A program made the translations under genes and the position numbers. The notes beneath the pieces are model-generated. The model made no database searches. It had not been told where the DNA came from and worked only from the letters and a program-made list of their open reading frames with translations. 64,000 nt of DNA from Streptomyces sp. CMB-StM0423 (GTDB lineage Bacteria; Actinomycetota; Actinomycetes; Streptomycetales; Streptomycetaceae): NCBI RefSeq assembly GCF_002847285.1, contig NZ_CP025407.1, positions 2,110,501 to 2,174,500 on the forward strand, given 5' to 3'. Shown piece by piece: positions 9,253 through 17,578 of this stretch. Position 1 is the first letter of the stretch; each line of letters begins with the position of its first letter.

Positions 9253-11010
9253 CTACTTCAGGCCGAGGTTCAGGTAGTCGTACTGACCGCTGAACGCCTG
9301 CGAGACCACCAGGTTGGTGAGCTGGTCCGAACGCTGGTGCAGGACCTTGAAGTAGGAGAGGGGCACGATGGCCGCCGTCTCCAGCATCTTCTTGTCCACC
9401 TCGGCGTACGCCGTGGCACGGGCCGCCTGGTCGGGGTTCGCGATCGAGTCGTCCAGGAGCTTGTTGATCTCCGGGTCGTCCAGGTACGAGATGTTCGTGT
9501 TACCGGACTCGCCGAGCGCGCCGCCGTTGGCGATCTGCTGGAGGAAGCCGTAGCCGCTGGGCCAGTCGGAACCCCACTGCATCATGTACAGACCGGCGTT
9601 GTTGTCCTCGGTCCACTTGCGGGAGCCCGCGAAGTCGGTGAAGTACTTGCCGCCGGGGAACTTCTGGATCTCGGCGTTGATGCCGACCTTCTTCAGGGCC
9701 GCCTGGATCGCGGTGGCGTTGTCGATCTCGTCCTGCCGCTCGGTGCGCGCGGTCAGCACGGTGTCGAACCCGTCGGGCTTGCCGCACTCCTTCAGCGCGG
9801 CCTTGGCCTTCTCCACGTCACCCTTGTTGCCCTCGCTGGCGTACGGGTCGTCGTACGCCTCGTGGCTCGGGACGTCCGGGGGCAGCGCGGTGGTGGCGAT
9901 GTCACCCTTGGGCTCGCCGCCGAGCGCGCGCATCGAGGAGTCCTTGTCGACGGCGAACTCCACGGCCTTGCGGCAGTTGACGTCGTCGAAGGGCGCGAGC
10001 TGCGTGTTCATGGCCAGGTAGGTCAGCCGGCCGCCGGTCGGGTTGTCGATCATGTTGGACTTGTCCCGCAGGAGCTGGGACTGGGTCTGACCGGTGACGC
10101 CGAGGGCGTCGAACATGACGTGGGTCTTGCCGGCCTCGATGTTCTTGTCGATGGTCTCGGCGTTGACCTTGAACCGGACCTCGATCTTGTCCGGGAGCTG
10201 CTTGCGGATCTTGTCCGTCTTCGGGTCCCACTGGTCGTTGCGGACCAGGGTGGCGGACTTGTCCTGCTCGAAGCTCTCGAACTTGTACGAGCCCGAGGAG
10301 ACGATGTTCTTCTGGTAGTCCGAGCCGTTGTCCTTGTCCCGCGGCACCGGCGCCGTCTGGGTCATGGCCACCAGGTAGTCGAACTCCTGGAACGCCTGCG
10401 AGAGCTTGAAGACGATCGTGTGGTCGTCCGGCGTCTCGATGGACGCGATGCCCTCTTCGCTCTTGTCCTTGTACGGACCCTTGTAGTCGTCCGGGTTGTC
10501 CAGGTACTGGGCGAAGTAGTTCGGGCCGAGGGAGAGCACGTCGCGGGCGTAGTTGCTCCGCTCGACGGCGTACTTGACGTCGCCGGCCGTGATCTCGGTG
10601 CCGTCCTCGTACTTGACGCCCTTCTTGATCTTGTACGTCCAGGTCTTGCCGCCGTCGGTGGCCTCACCGGGGCCCTCGGCGAGGTCCGGGACCGGCTCCG
10701 CGGCCTGCGCGCCCGGGCCGGGGGCGTAGGTCATGAGGGAGCGCGCGTACAGGCGGCTGAAGTTCCACACGTAGCCGTAGTACGTGTTGCCCGGGTCCAT
10801 CGAGTCCGGCACGTCGGCCGACTCGTAGACGAGGGTGCCGCCCTTCTTGTCGGAGGCGTTGAGGACCTTCTCGATCGCCGCGTTCGCGGCGGCGCCGCCC
10901 TCGCCGTCGTCGCCGCCGTCGTCGTTGCCGCCACCGCCGCAGGCGGAGACGGTCAGCGCGACCGAGACGGCAACCGCGAGCATGGCGGCTGATTTCGACC
11001 TGAGTTTCAT
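9253..11010 (-). CDS. Peptide ABC transporter solute-binding lipoprotein (family 5)
   Basis: 585-residue extracytoplasmic binding protein (DppA/OppA family). The signal peptide has a lipobox VSAC about 24-27 residues from the start, followed by a Gly/Asp-rich linker, so it is lipid-anchored on the outer face of the membrane. The family-5 fold follows (AVEFAVDK, a PSGYGFLQQ segment and a C-terminal DYLNLGLK). The frame is open further upstream; ATG 11010 is chosen because it starts MKLRSKSAAM and the signal peptide follows immediately. It sits between the two permease genes, an uncommon position. Confidence 0.93.
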   Translation of the reverse strand: MKLRSKSAAMLAVAVSVALTVSACGGGGNDDGGDDGEGGAAANAAIEKVLNASDKKGGTLVYESADVPDSMDPGNTYYGYVWNFSRLYARSLMTYAPGPGAQAAEPVPDLAEGPGEATDGGKTWTYKIKKGVKYEDGTEITAGDVKYAVERSNYARDVLSLGPNYFAQYLDNPDDYKGPYKDKSEEGIASIETPDDHTIVFKLSQAFQEFDYLVAMTQTAPVPRDKDNGSDYQKNIVSSGSYKFESFEQDKSATLVRNDQWDPKTDKIRKQLPDKIEVRFKVNAETIDKNIEAGKTHVMFDALGVTGQTQSQLLRDKSNMIDNPTGGRLTYLAMNTQLAPFDDVNCRKAVEFAVDKDSSMRALGGEPKGDIATTALPPDVPSHEAYDDPYASEGNKGDVEKAKAALKECGKPDGFDTVLTARTERQDEIDNATAIQAALKKVGINAEIQKFPGGKYFTDFAGSRKWTEDNNAGLYMMQWGSDWPSGYGFLQQIANGGALGESGNTNISYLDDPEINKLLDDSIANPDQAARATAYAEVDKKMLETAAIVPLSYFKVLHQRSDQLTNLVVSQAFSGQYDYLNLGLK

Positions 11011-11090
11011 GGTGAGGCGTTGCCCCCTGGTTCGGAGTGATGGGACGAGAGCGGGAACGGCGGGTGCCGCGCCCAGTCGGCTTCTTGGCG

Positions 11091-12089
11091 TCATCGGCGG
11101 CCCTTGGGATCGAGTGCGTCCCTGAGCCCGTCGCCCAAGAGGTTGAAGGCCAGCACGGACAGGAAGATCGCCACGCCCGGTACGACCATGAACATCGGAT
11201 CGACCTGGTAGTAGTCGATCGCGCTGCTCAGCATGCCGCCCCAGGATGCCTGCGGCGGCTGGATGCCCACGCCGAGGAAGCTGAGCGCCGCCTCGAAGAG
11301 GATGTTGGTCGGGATCAGCAGGGTGGAGTAGACGAGGATCGGCCCCACCAGGTTCGGCAGCAGCTCCCGGAAGAGGATGAAGGGGCCGCGCGCGCCCAGG
11401 CTCTTCGCCGCCTCCACGAACTCGCGTTCGCGGAGGCTGAGCGTCTGTCCGCGGACGATGCGGCCGATATACGGCCAACTGAAGAAGCCGATGACGAAGA
11501 TCAGCACCCCGATGTGGAGCTGCAGCCCCTTCAGTCCGAACGCGCCGCCCTGCAGCGCGGCCGAGATGGAGATGGCGAAGAGCAGCACCGGGAAGGCCAG
11601 GAACGTGTCCATGGTCCGGCTGATGATCGTGTCCGCCCACTTGCCGTAGTAGCCGGCGATGACGCCGAGGACGGTGCCGATCACGACGGCGACCATGGTG
11701 GCGCCGAAGGCGACGAGCAGCGAGACCCAGGAGCCTTCCAGGATCCGGGTGGCGATGTCGCGGCCGAGCCGCGGCTCGATGCCCAGCGGGTGGTCCCAGC
11801 TCATGCCGCCGAACGAGCCGTACGGCGTGGCCAGGGAGGGGTCGACGAGATCCTGGTTGAGCCTGTTGGGGTCGAGCCCGAAGATCGCCTGGATCGGCCG
11901 GGAGAGCGCGGCGATCAGGATGAGGAGCACCACGACGATGCCGCCGGCCATGGCGACGCGGTCGCGCTTGAGCCGCATCCAGGCGATACGCCCGAGCGAA
12001 CGGCCCTCGATCCGGCTCTTGTCCACGCCCTCGACGAGAGCTTCCGGCGTCGCCTCGGTGGCGCCGGTTGTCTCGATAGGTGCCGTCAT
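11091..12089 (-). CDS. Peptide ABC transporter permease (DppC/OppC type)
   Basis: 332-residue permease and first gene of the operon. A ~45-residue cytosolic N-tail precedes the first helix (MAGGIVVVLLILIAAL). The OppC_N-type region and HPLGIEPRLGRDI follow, a variant of the usual HPLGTDxxGRD. The EAA loop is REREFVEAAKSLGARG, and the end is GDGLRDALDPKGRR, the standard DppC C-terminus. Eighty bp separate it from the binding-protein gene. Order C-A-B-D-F implies that both permeases and both ATPases flank a highly expressed binding protein. Confidence 0.92.
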   Translation of the reverse strand: MTAPIETTGATEATPEALVEGVDKSRIEGRSLGRIAWMRLKRDRVAMAGGIVVVLLILIAALSRPIQAIFGLDPNRLNQDLVDPSLATPYGSFGGMSWDHPLGIEPRLGRDIATRILEGSWVSLLVAFGATMVAVVIGTVLGVIAGYYGKWADTIISRTMDTFLAFPVLLFAISISAALQGGAFGLKGLQLHIGVLIFVIGFFSWPYIGRIVRGQTLSLREREFVEAAKSLGARGPFILFRELLPNLVGPILVYSTLLIPTNILFEAALSFLGVGIQPPQASWGGMLSSAIDYYQVDPMFMVVPGVAIFLSVLAFNLLGDGLRDALDPKGRR

Positions 12090-12229
12090 GTTGTGGGGAC
12101 CCCTCTCGAGCGGCGGCGTCCCGCCGTCGTCTGCCGCGGTAGCGGCTCAATCGCTTCGCTGGTGCAAGTCATGCCGTGGTGCCGTGATCCGTCGTGCCGT
12201 AGTGCCCGGTGCCCGTAGTGCGTGATCGT

Positions 12230-12264
12230 GAAGCTCTGCCGTCGCACAGGGGAACGACAGCTTC
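12230..12264 (-). promoter_or_regulatory. Hairpin in the leader of the peptide transporter operon
   Basis: Within the 357-bp gap 12090-12446. GAAGCT (12230-12235) pairs with AGCTTC (12259-12264), extended by GTCG/CGAC across a 5-nt bulge. It lies ~140 bp upstream of the first start codon and could be part of the operon leader. No function shown; otherwise I see no gene in this gap. Confidence 0.3.
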
Positions 12265-12346
12265 CTGCGGGGGGAGTCTTCAATGCGCCTGCGATCACTC
12301 GCCAGACCCCAAAGGGAATGGATGCGCAAACGTGATGCGATGCAGT

Positions 12347-12361
12347 GGATAACCGTTATCC
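12347..12361. promoter_or_regulatory. Inverted repeat, candidate operator
   Basis: GGATAA-CCG-TTATCC, a perfect 6-bp inverted repeat with a 3-nt spacer in an AT-richer stretch about 260 bp upstream of the peptide transporter operon and beyond the 3' end of the SseB gene. It could be a regulator site; the regulator is unknown. Confidence 0.3.
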
Positions 12362-12446
12362 GGACATCCGACCGCCGCTGAGCGGATCTTCACCGGCCCG
12401 ATATCAGGACACGTACGGATATAGCGGGGTCAGGCGGGTCGGCGGC

Positions 12447-13331
12447 TCAGTACTGCGGGGCGGGTCCCGGCTGCCAGCCGGACTGCGGGGCGCCGCCCGC
12501 GGAGTGCGGCGGCGGGTAGCCGTAGCCGGCGGGCGGGGCGGCCGGGCCGCCGCCGTAGGCGCCGCGGTCGAAGAACGGCCGGGAGTTCGCCCGCATCCAC
12601 ATCGCCACCGGGTCGTGGTCGTCGGCGAGCGCCACCGTGGAGACCGCCAGGCCCGGGGGCACGGCGGCCACGGACTCCTGCATCATCGACTGCGCCGCGG
12701 CGACGGACTGCGCGCCCGTGTCGTACAGGTCGATGCCGATGGCGAGGTACGGCTCGCCGAGCACCGGCTGCACCCAGGCGCGGCAGAGCGTGCGCACGGC
12801 GGGGGTGCGGTGGGCGGTCTGGCCCAGCAGGGCATAGAACTGCGCGACGTCCACGACCGGTTCCGCGATCCGCAGCGGGCCCGCGGGCAGCCGGTCCAGG
12901 CCCGTGGCCACCCGGCGCAGGTCGAGCCAGGGGACGCCGACGCCGCCGCCGGCGGCGTGCGGGTCGAGCCAGAGGCCCCAGCGGTCGGGGTAGAGCGCGG
13001 CGGCGATCTCCGCCCCGGCGACGGGCTCGTGGGCGCCGGCCCAGCCGCTGGCGGCCAGCTCGCGGTCGGAGCTGAAGCAGGGCGCGTAGGCGTGGCCCTC
13101 GACCTGCATGCTGCCGTACTGCGCGTCCGGCGAGTCGGGGCGGCCCTGCCAGAGCAGCATCCACACCTGCCCGGCGGCCAGCGCGGCGAGCAGCGCCTCG
13201 TACGCGTCGTACCTGCCGGGAGCCACCTGGCGGACCAACTGGTCCACGCCCGCTCCCGGCGCCCGCCCGCTCGCGCCCCCGTTCACCCTGGGCCCCAACC
13301 CTTCGTCTCGGCCGCCGCCGCTCCCGGGCAC
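12447..13331 (-). CDS. SseB family protein (enhanced serine sensitivity), 1
   Basis: 294-residue soluble protein. An N-terminal ~30-residue disordered tail precedes an SseB-like domain (about 35-170), then a second SseB C-terminal-like domain (about 175-255) with the end motif DPVAMWMRANSRPFFDRG shared with the next gene's VDPVITWMRAKVEPFYIRVG. The tail is Gly/Pro/Tyr-rich. E. coli SseB was named for serine sensitivity when overexpressed; biochemical function is unknown. Two SseB genes beside glycine/serine genes make a link to serine metabolism attractive but unproven. The stop is followed 48 bp upstream by its paralogue, so the pair is probably co-transcribed. Confidence 0.8.
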   Translation of the reverse strand: MPGSGGGRDEGLGPRVNGGASGRAPGAGVDQLVRQVAPGRYDAYEALLAALAAGQVWMLLWQGRPDSPDAQYGSMQVEGHAYAPCFSSDRELAASGWAGAHEPVAGAEIAAALYPDRWGLWLDPHAAGGGVGVPWLDLRRVATGLDRLPAGPLRIAEPVVDVAQFYALLGQTAHRTPAVRTLCRAWVQPVLGEPYLAIGIDLYDTGAQSVAAAQSMMQESVAAVPPGLAVSTVALADDHDPVAMWMRANSRPFFDRGAYGGGPAAPPAGYGYPPPHSAGGAPQSGWQPGPAPQY

Positions 13332-13379
13332 GCGTGTACGCCCGGAAAGGTCATCAAACCAGCTTAGAGCCTGACCCCG

Positions 13380-14153
13380 TCAGCCGACCCGGATGTAGAA
13401 CGGCTCGACCTTGGCCCGCATCCAGGTGATCACCGGGTCCACCGCGGCGTCGAGGAAGACCAGTTGGACCTTCCACGGCACCGGCTGCGCGCCGAGCGCC
13501 CGGCCCAGCGCCTCCACCGTCGCCTGCCTGCTCTCGTCGTACGTGTCCAGCAGCTCGACCCCGATGTAGAGCTGCTCCGCACCGCCCTCGACGCTCGCGA
13601 GCCCCCGGCGCGCGCTGCGTACCACCCCGATCCGCTCGAACTCCTCCCGCGCGACCGACAGGAAGTCCACCGGGTCGTCCTGCCAATCCGGCGTGAACAG
13701 CCGCACCCGGCCGCCGCGTGCCTCCCCCGGCAGCCGCGGCGCCCCGCGGTCCCGGCACAGCTCCGCGACCGCCGCCGGCGGCAGCGGCACGCCGACCGTA
13801 CCGCCGGGGTTGACCGCGATGCCGACCTGCGGCGGCAGCCCGCGGGCGAACTCGCGGGCCGGCGCGACGGTGAACGACATGTGGGAGCCGGTGACCCGCA
13901 GGAACTCCTCCTGCGAGGAGAACACCGGCACGTACGGCGCGCCGCCGATCTCGGTCGTCGGCACGGGCAGCGTGGGACTGTCGGGCCCGCCGCCCCCGGG
14001 CAGCGGCACCCACAGGCTGCTGCGGCCCAGCACCTCCAGCAGCCGCGGGGCGGCCTGCGGGTTGCCGAGCGAGGCGGCGAGCACCTCCTCCAGCTCGTTG
14101 CCGGGGAAGCCGCCCGTGGCGGGGGGCTGCGGGGAGCGGTAGTCGAAGCTCAT
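13380..14153 (-). CDS. SseB family protein, 2
   Basis: 257-residue paralogue of the adjacent gene with the same two-part layout: an N-terminal SseB domain (PYVPVFSSQEEFLR near 75-88) and a C-terminal domain with LYIGVELLDTYDESRQ and DPVITWMRAK. It lacks the long Gly/Pro tail. ATG 14153 starts at MSFDYRSPQPP. Upstream, 131 bp separate it from the divergent secreted protein gene. No enzymatic motif is visible; the family role is unresolved. Confidence 0.8.
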   Translation of the reverse strand: MSFDYRSPQPPATGGFPGNELEEVLAASLGNPQAAPRLLEVLGRSSLWVPLPGGGGPDSPTLPVPTTEIGGAPYVPVFSSQEEFLRVTGSHMSFTVAPAREFARGLPPQVGIAVNPGGTVGVPLPPAAVAELCRDRGAPRLPGEARGGRVRLFTPDWQDDPVDFLSVAREEFERIGVVRSARRGLASVEGGAEQLYIGVELLDTYDESRQATVEALGRALGAQPVPWKVQLVFLDAAVDPVITWMRAKVEPFYIRVG

Positions 14154-14284
14154 CGGGACCAGCCAACTTTCGGGGGATGAACGTCGGCACCCTAACGGCT
14201 GCGAGCGCTCGCGGGCGAAGGCCGCACCTGCCCACGGTGGAGTCCTCTCACCCTCAGGACCTCGCGACAGGGAGCCCGTTTTCC

Positions 14285-14890
14285 ATGCGTACGAACCGAA
14301 TGGCCGGCCTCGCCGCCACCGTCGTCTCCGCCGTCGCCGGCGGCGCCCTCGTGCTCGGCATGGCCGGGCCCGTCGCCGCCGCCGGGGACGCCGCCCGGGG
14401 CGGGCACCCCGGCGGCAGGACCGCGGCTTCCGCCCCGGCCGCCGCCGACGTCGACCCGCCGACCCTGCACCTGCTGGCGCAGCTCGGGCACCTCACCGCC
14501 GCCACGGCCCGGACCGTCGGGCAGGTCCAGCAGGCCGTCGCCGACGGCGGCCGGCAGAACCCGCGCACGCTGCCCGACGTGCGGTCGCACCTGGACGCGG
14601 TGGGCGCGGCGGCGGGGGCCAAGGGCAAGGTGAAGTCGATGAAGGCGCGGAAGACGACCGCCCTGGCGCAGGCCGTCGGCTCGCTGCGGGAGGAGCTGGC
14701 CGGCCTGGTACGGGCGGGCCGGGCGGGCGACCGGGCGGCGGTGGCCGACCGGGCCACGGTGACCGTGGCGGCGCTGGTACGGGTCCTGTCGGCGACGGCG
14801 GTCAGCGGGCTGGTGCCGGCGGGGCAGGTGCCGCCGATGCCGCAGAACGCGGCGGTGCCGCCGAAGCTGCCGGCGCAGTCCGGCGCGTAG
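14285..14890 (+). CDS. Secreted protein of unknown function
   Basis: 201 residues with an N-terminal signal peptide (MRTNRMAGLAATVV, hydrophobic to about 33, cleavage near AAAGDA). The mature part is Ala/Val/Arg-rich and probably helical, with no cysteines and no recognisable domain. ATG 14285 is preferred to an in-frame upstream ATG (14177) because GGGAG lies about 10 nt upstream and the signal peptide begins there. A lysine patch (KGKVKSMKARKTT) near 113-125 could bind an anionic polymer. I do not recognise the family. Confidence 0.65.
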   Translation: MRTNRMAGLAATVVSAVAGGALVLGMAGPVAAAGDAARGGHPGGRTAASAPAAADVDPPTLHLLAQLGHLTAATARTVGQVQQAVADGGRQNPRTLPDVRSHLDAVGAAAGAKGKVKSMKARKTTALAQAVGSLREELAGLVRAGRAGDRAAVADRATVTVAALVRVLSATAVSGLVPAGQVPPMPQNAAVPPKLPAQSGA

Positions 14891-14939
14891 CGGCCGGCCG
14901 CCGGCCCGGTCCTGCGGCGCGCAGCCGCCCCCCGCGGAC

Positions 14940-15503
14940 TCAGCCGAAGCTGATCGAGCGCAGCGCCCCCGTCGCCTCCCCGTCCAGCACCAGCACCGAG
15001 TCGCACCCCTCCGCCGGCTGCCCGGCGTGCGCCCAGTCCAGCAGCCTCCGGTGCGCCCACCGGTGCCGGGCGAAGGCGTACCGCGACACGGCGCGGCCGC
15101 GCCGCGCCTGCCGCTCCCGTGCCACATCCTCCGGCACGTCGAGCACCACGACGTGCACCCCGCGCCCGTACCGCCTGGCCTGCCTGGTCAGCCACCAGCG
15201 CACCCACGGCAGCGTGCCGCAGTCGTGCACGACGAGGCTGCCGCCCGCGCGGACCGCGAGCCGCAGCCGCGCGTAGTGGTCGACGCGGACTAACGGCCGG
15301 TAGAGGGCGTACGGCAGCCGCGTGCCCAGCTTCTGCGCCCAGCGCTCGCGCACGTACTGCGAGTCGATCAGCCGCACCGCGGCCGGCGGCTGCGTGCGGC
15401 GCATGAGCGTGCTCTTGCCGCTGCCCGGCAGCCCGGAGATCACGACGATGTCCCCCTCGGGATATCGAAGCCGTTCCCTGGAGGCCGCCTGCTCCACCGT
15501 CAC
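14940..15503 (-). CDS. P-loop ATPase/kinase-like protein
   Basis: 187-residue cytosolic P-loop NTPase with Walker A GLPGSGKST near 24-32 and a lid-like region RERQARRGRAVSRYAF. The fold suggests the nucleotide/gluconate-kinase or zeta-toxin-like group; the substrate is unknown. GTG 15503 is chosen because GGGAGG lies just upstream; GTG 15497 is an alternative. The frame is open far upstream through the riboswitch region, which is a high-GC artefact. It is divergent from the riboswitch-controlled gcvT transcript. Confidence 0.7.
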   Translation of the reverse strand: MTVEQAASRERLRYPEGDIVVISGLPGSGKSTLMRRTQPPAAVRLIDSQYVRERWAQKLGTRLPYALYRPLVRVDHYARLRLAVRAGGSLVVHDCGTLPWVRWWLTRQARRYGRGVHVVVLDVPEDVARERQARRGRAVSRYAFARHRWAHRRLLDWAHAGQPAEGCDSVLVLDGEATGALRSISFG

Positions 15504-15674
15504 GCTGCCTCCCACGCCCCGCACCGCCGCTCTTGCCGTCCACAAGCGTCGCAACAGCAGCGGGACTCGACAAGGACGCAACGGAAGGTGGCCTCCCACT
15601 TCTTCCCCTGTCCCGCGGTCGACGGTGCGTGCAATGATGGGGCCCGCCAACTGCATACCGGCCGTCAGAACCCG

Positions 15675-15880
15675 CGCGGGAGAGTCCCGGTGCCTCGTCG
15701 CACCGGGCGCCGAAGGAGCAAGTCCTCCCTTGAATCTCTCAGGCACCGTCACCGCGCGGGCGAGGCAGATCTGAAAAGCGGGTGTGCCCGGCCGTGCGCC
15801 GGCGCCGCCCCACCCAAGGTGCAAGCCACGCTCCCGCGGGATCGTGGCGAACCTCTCAGGTTCCGATGACAGATGGGGAG
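15675..15880 (+). promoter_or_regulatory. Tandem glycine riboswitch
   Basis: Two consecutive gcvT-type aptamers. Aptamer 1 (about 15675-15768) shows GGAGAG, CGCCGAAGGAGCAA and AATCTCTCAGGCA in the expected order. Aptamer 2 (about 15769-15874) shows CCCAAGGTGCAAGCC and GAACCTCTCAGGTTCCGATGACAG. These blocks match the known glycine riboswitch consensus closely. The second aptamer's P1 would pair ATCTG (15769-15773) with CAGAT (15870-15874). It precedes gcvT, the classic target, and glycine binding is expected to switch the operon on. Confidence 0.95.
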
Positions 15881-15899
15881 GACACGACCACCCCCTGTC
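15868..15899 (+). promoter_or_regulatory. Expression-platform hairpin of the glycine riboswitch
   Basis: GACAG (15868-15872) pairs with CTGTC (15895-15899), and GGGG (15875-15878) with CCCC (15891-15894). Its 5' arm shares bases with P1 of aptamer 2, so the two structures exclude each other. The stem ends directly before the gcvT ribosome binding site GGGAG (15901-15905). There is no U-run, so both early termination and masking of the start region are possible. Confidence 0.7.
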
Positions 15900-15912
15900 C
15901 GGGAGCCTGACG

Positions 15913-17046
15913 ATGACCACTGAGAGCCCTGCACCGCGCCGTACCGCGCTCGACGCCACGCACCGCGCCCTCGGCGCCACCATGACCGACTTCGCCGGCT
16001 GGGACATGCCGCTGCGCTACGGCAGCGAGCGTGAGGAGCACGTCGCGGTGCGCACCCGCGCCGGCCTCTTCGACCTCTCCCACATGGGCGAGATCGCCGT
16101 CACCGGCCCGCAGGCCGCGGACCTGCTGGACTACGCCCTGGTGGGCCGGCTGTCCGCGGTGCGCCCGGGCCGTGCCCGGTACACGATGATCTGCCGCGAG
16201 GACGGCGGCATCCTCGACGACCTGATCGTCTACCGGCTCGCCGACGAGGAGTACATGATCGTCGCGAACGCCGCCAACGCCCAGGTCGTCCTGGACGCCC
16301 TCGCCGGGCGGGCCGCCGGCTTCCCGGGCGCCGGGGTGCGCGACGACCGGGAGGCGTACGCCCTGATCGCCGTGCAGGGTCCGAAGTCGCCGGCCATCCT
16401 CGGCCGGGTCACCGACGCGGATCTGGCCGGCCTGAAGTACTACGCGGGTCTGCCCGGCACCGTCGCCGGCGCGGACGCGCTCATCGCCCGTACCGGCTAC
16501 ACCGGCGAGGACGGCTTCGAGCTGTTCGTACGCCCCGCGGACGCGGCGGCCGTCTGGGCGGCGCTGACCGCGGCGGGCGCGGACGACGGCCTGGTGCCGT
16601 GCGGGCTCTCCTGCCGCGACACCCTGCGCCTCGAGGCCGGCATGCCGCTGTACGGGCACGAGCTGACCACCGCGCTCACGCCCTTCGACGCCGGCCTCGG
16701 CCGGGTCGTCAAGCTCGACAAGCCCGGCGACTTCGTCGGGCGCGAGGCGCTCGAACAGGCCGCCGAGCGCGCCGCGGCCGAGCCGCCGCGGGTGCTGGTC
16801 GGCCTGGTCGCCGCGGGCCGGCGGGTGCCGCGCGCGGGGTACGGGGTGGTGGCCGGCGGCCGGCGCATCGGCGAGGTCACCTCCGGCGCCCCCTCCCCCA
16901 CCCTGGGCAAGCCGATCGCCATGGCGTACGTGGACGCCGCGCACGCCGGTCCCGGCCCCTCGGCGGCCACCGGCGTGGGCGTCGACATCCGCGGCAGCCA
17001 CGAGCCGTACGAGGTCGTCGCCCTGCCGTTCTACAAGCGCTCCTGA
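15913..17046 (+). CDS. gcvT: Glycine cleavage system T protein (aminomethyltransferase)
   Basis: 377-residue tetrahydrofolate-dependent aminomethyltransferase. It releases ammonia from the aminomethyl-lipoyl arm of GcvH and makes 5,10-methylene-THF. Diagnostic segments: GWDMPLRYG and LFDLSHMGEI near the N-terminus, YTGEDGFELF in the middle, and the C-terminal barrel with PRAGYGV and GKPIAMAYV. ATG 15913 follows GGGAG with 7 nt spacing; upstream in-frame codons lie inside the riboswitch. First gene of gcvT-gcvH-glyA-sdaA. No gcvP (glycine decarboxylase) is in the window, so it must be elsewhere. Confidence 0.97.
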   Translation: MTTESPAPRRTALDATHRALGATMTDFAGWDMPLRYGSEREEHVAVRTRAGLFDLSHMGEIAVTGPQAADLLDYALVGRLSAVRPGRARYTMICREDGGILDDLIVYRLADEEYMIVANAANAQVVLDALAGRAAGFPGAGVRDDREAYALIAVQGPKSPAILGRVTDADLAGLKYYAGLPGTVAGADALIARTGYTGEDGFELFVRPADAAAVWAALTAAGADDGLVPCGLSCRDTLRLEAGMPLYGHELTTALTPFDAGLGRVVKLDKPGDFVGREALEQAAERAAAEPPRVLVGLVAAGRRVPRAGYGVVAGGRRIGEVTSGAPSPTLGKPIAMAYVDAAHAGPGPSAATGVGVDIRGSHEPYEVVALPFYKRS

Positions 17047-17148
17047 CCGGCTGCGCACGTACGCCTGCCTCTTCCTTTCCGCGGCCCCTCGACCGCGCCA
17101 CCAGCGCCCCTTTACGCCACTCACGTCCCGATCCTGGAGAATCGCCTT

Positions 17149-17523
17149 ATGAACAACCCTGAGCACCTGCGCTACAGCAAGGAACACGAGTGGGTCGCGA
17201 CCGACGACGGCGTCGCCACCGTCGGCATCACCGCCCACGCCGCGAACGCGCTGGGCGACGTCGTCTTCGTCCAGTTGCCGGACGTGGGCGCCGCGGTCAC
17301 CGCGGGCGAGCCCTGCGGCGAGCTGGAGTCGACGAAGTCCGTCTCCGACCTCTACGCGCCGGTGACCGGGGAGGTCACCGAGACCAACCAGGACGTCGTG
17401 GACGACCCGGCGCTGGTGAACTCCGGGCCGTATCAGGACGGCTGGCTGTTCCGGGTGCGCGTCTCGGCCGAGGCCGCCGACCTGATGTCCGCCGCCGAGT
17501 ACACCGCGTTCACCGCGGGCTGA
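17149..17523 (+). CDS. gcvH: Glycine cleavage system H protein
   Basis: 124-residue lipoyl carrier that shuttles the aminomethyl group between GcvP, GcvT and the lipoamide dehydrogenase. The lipoylation site is Lys63 in [15 protein letters not shown], the standard position. The N-terminus LRYSKEHEW and [12 protein letters not shown] are family hallmarks. TGGAG lies 10 nt before the ATG. It starts 102 bp after gcvT with no obvious terminator between. Confidence 0.97.
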   Translation: MNNPEHLRYSKEHEWVATDDGVATVGITAHAANALGDVVFVQLPDVGAAVTAGEPCGELESTKSVSDLYAPVTGEVTETNQDVVDDPALVNSGPYQDGWLFRVRVSAEAADLMSAAEYTAFTAG

Positions 17524-17578
17524 GCTCCGCCGCCGCAGCCCCGCCCGCCCGCGTCCCTCTCTTTCCCCGGAAGGTCCC

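Noticed and set aside
11011..12150. Upstream extension of the peptide-binding lipoprotein frame through the DppC-type gene
   Set aside because: The extension is out of phase with a real permease gene and would bury the signal peptide; ATG 11010 starts right at the signal peptide.
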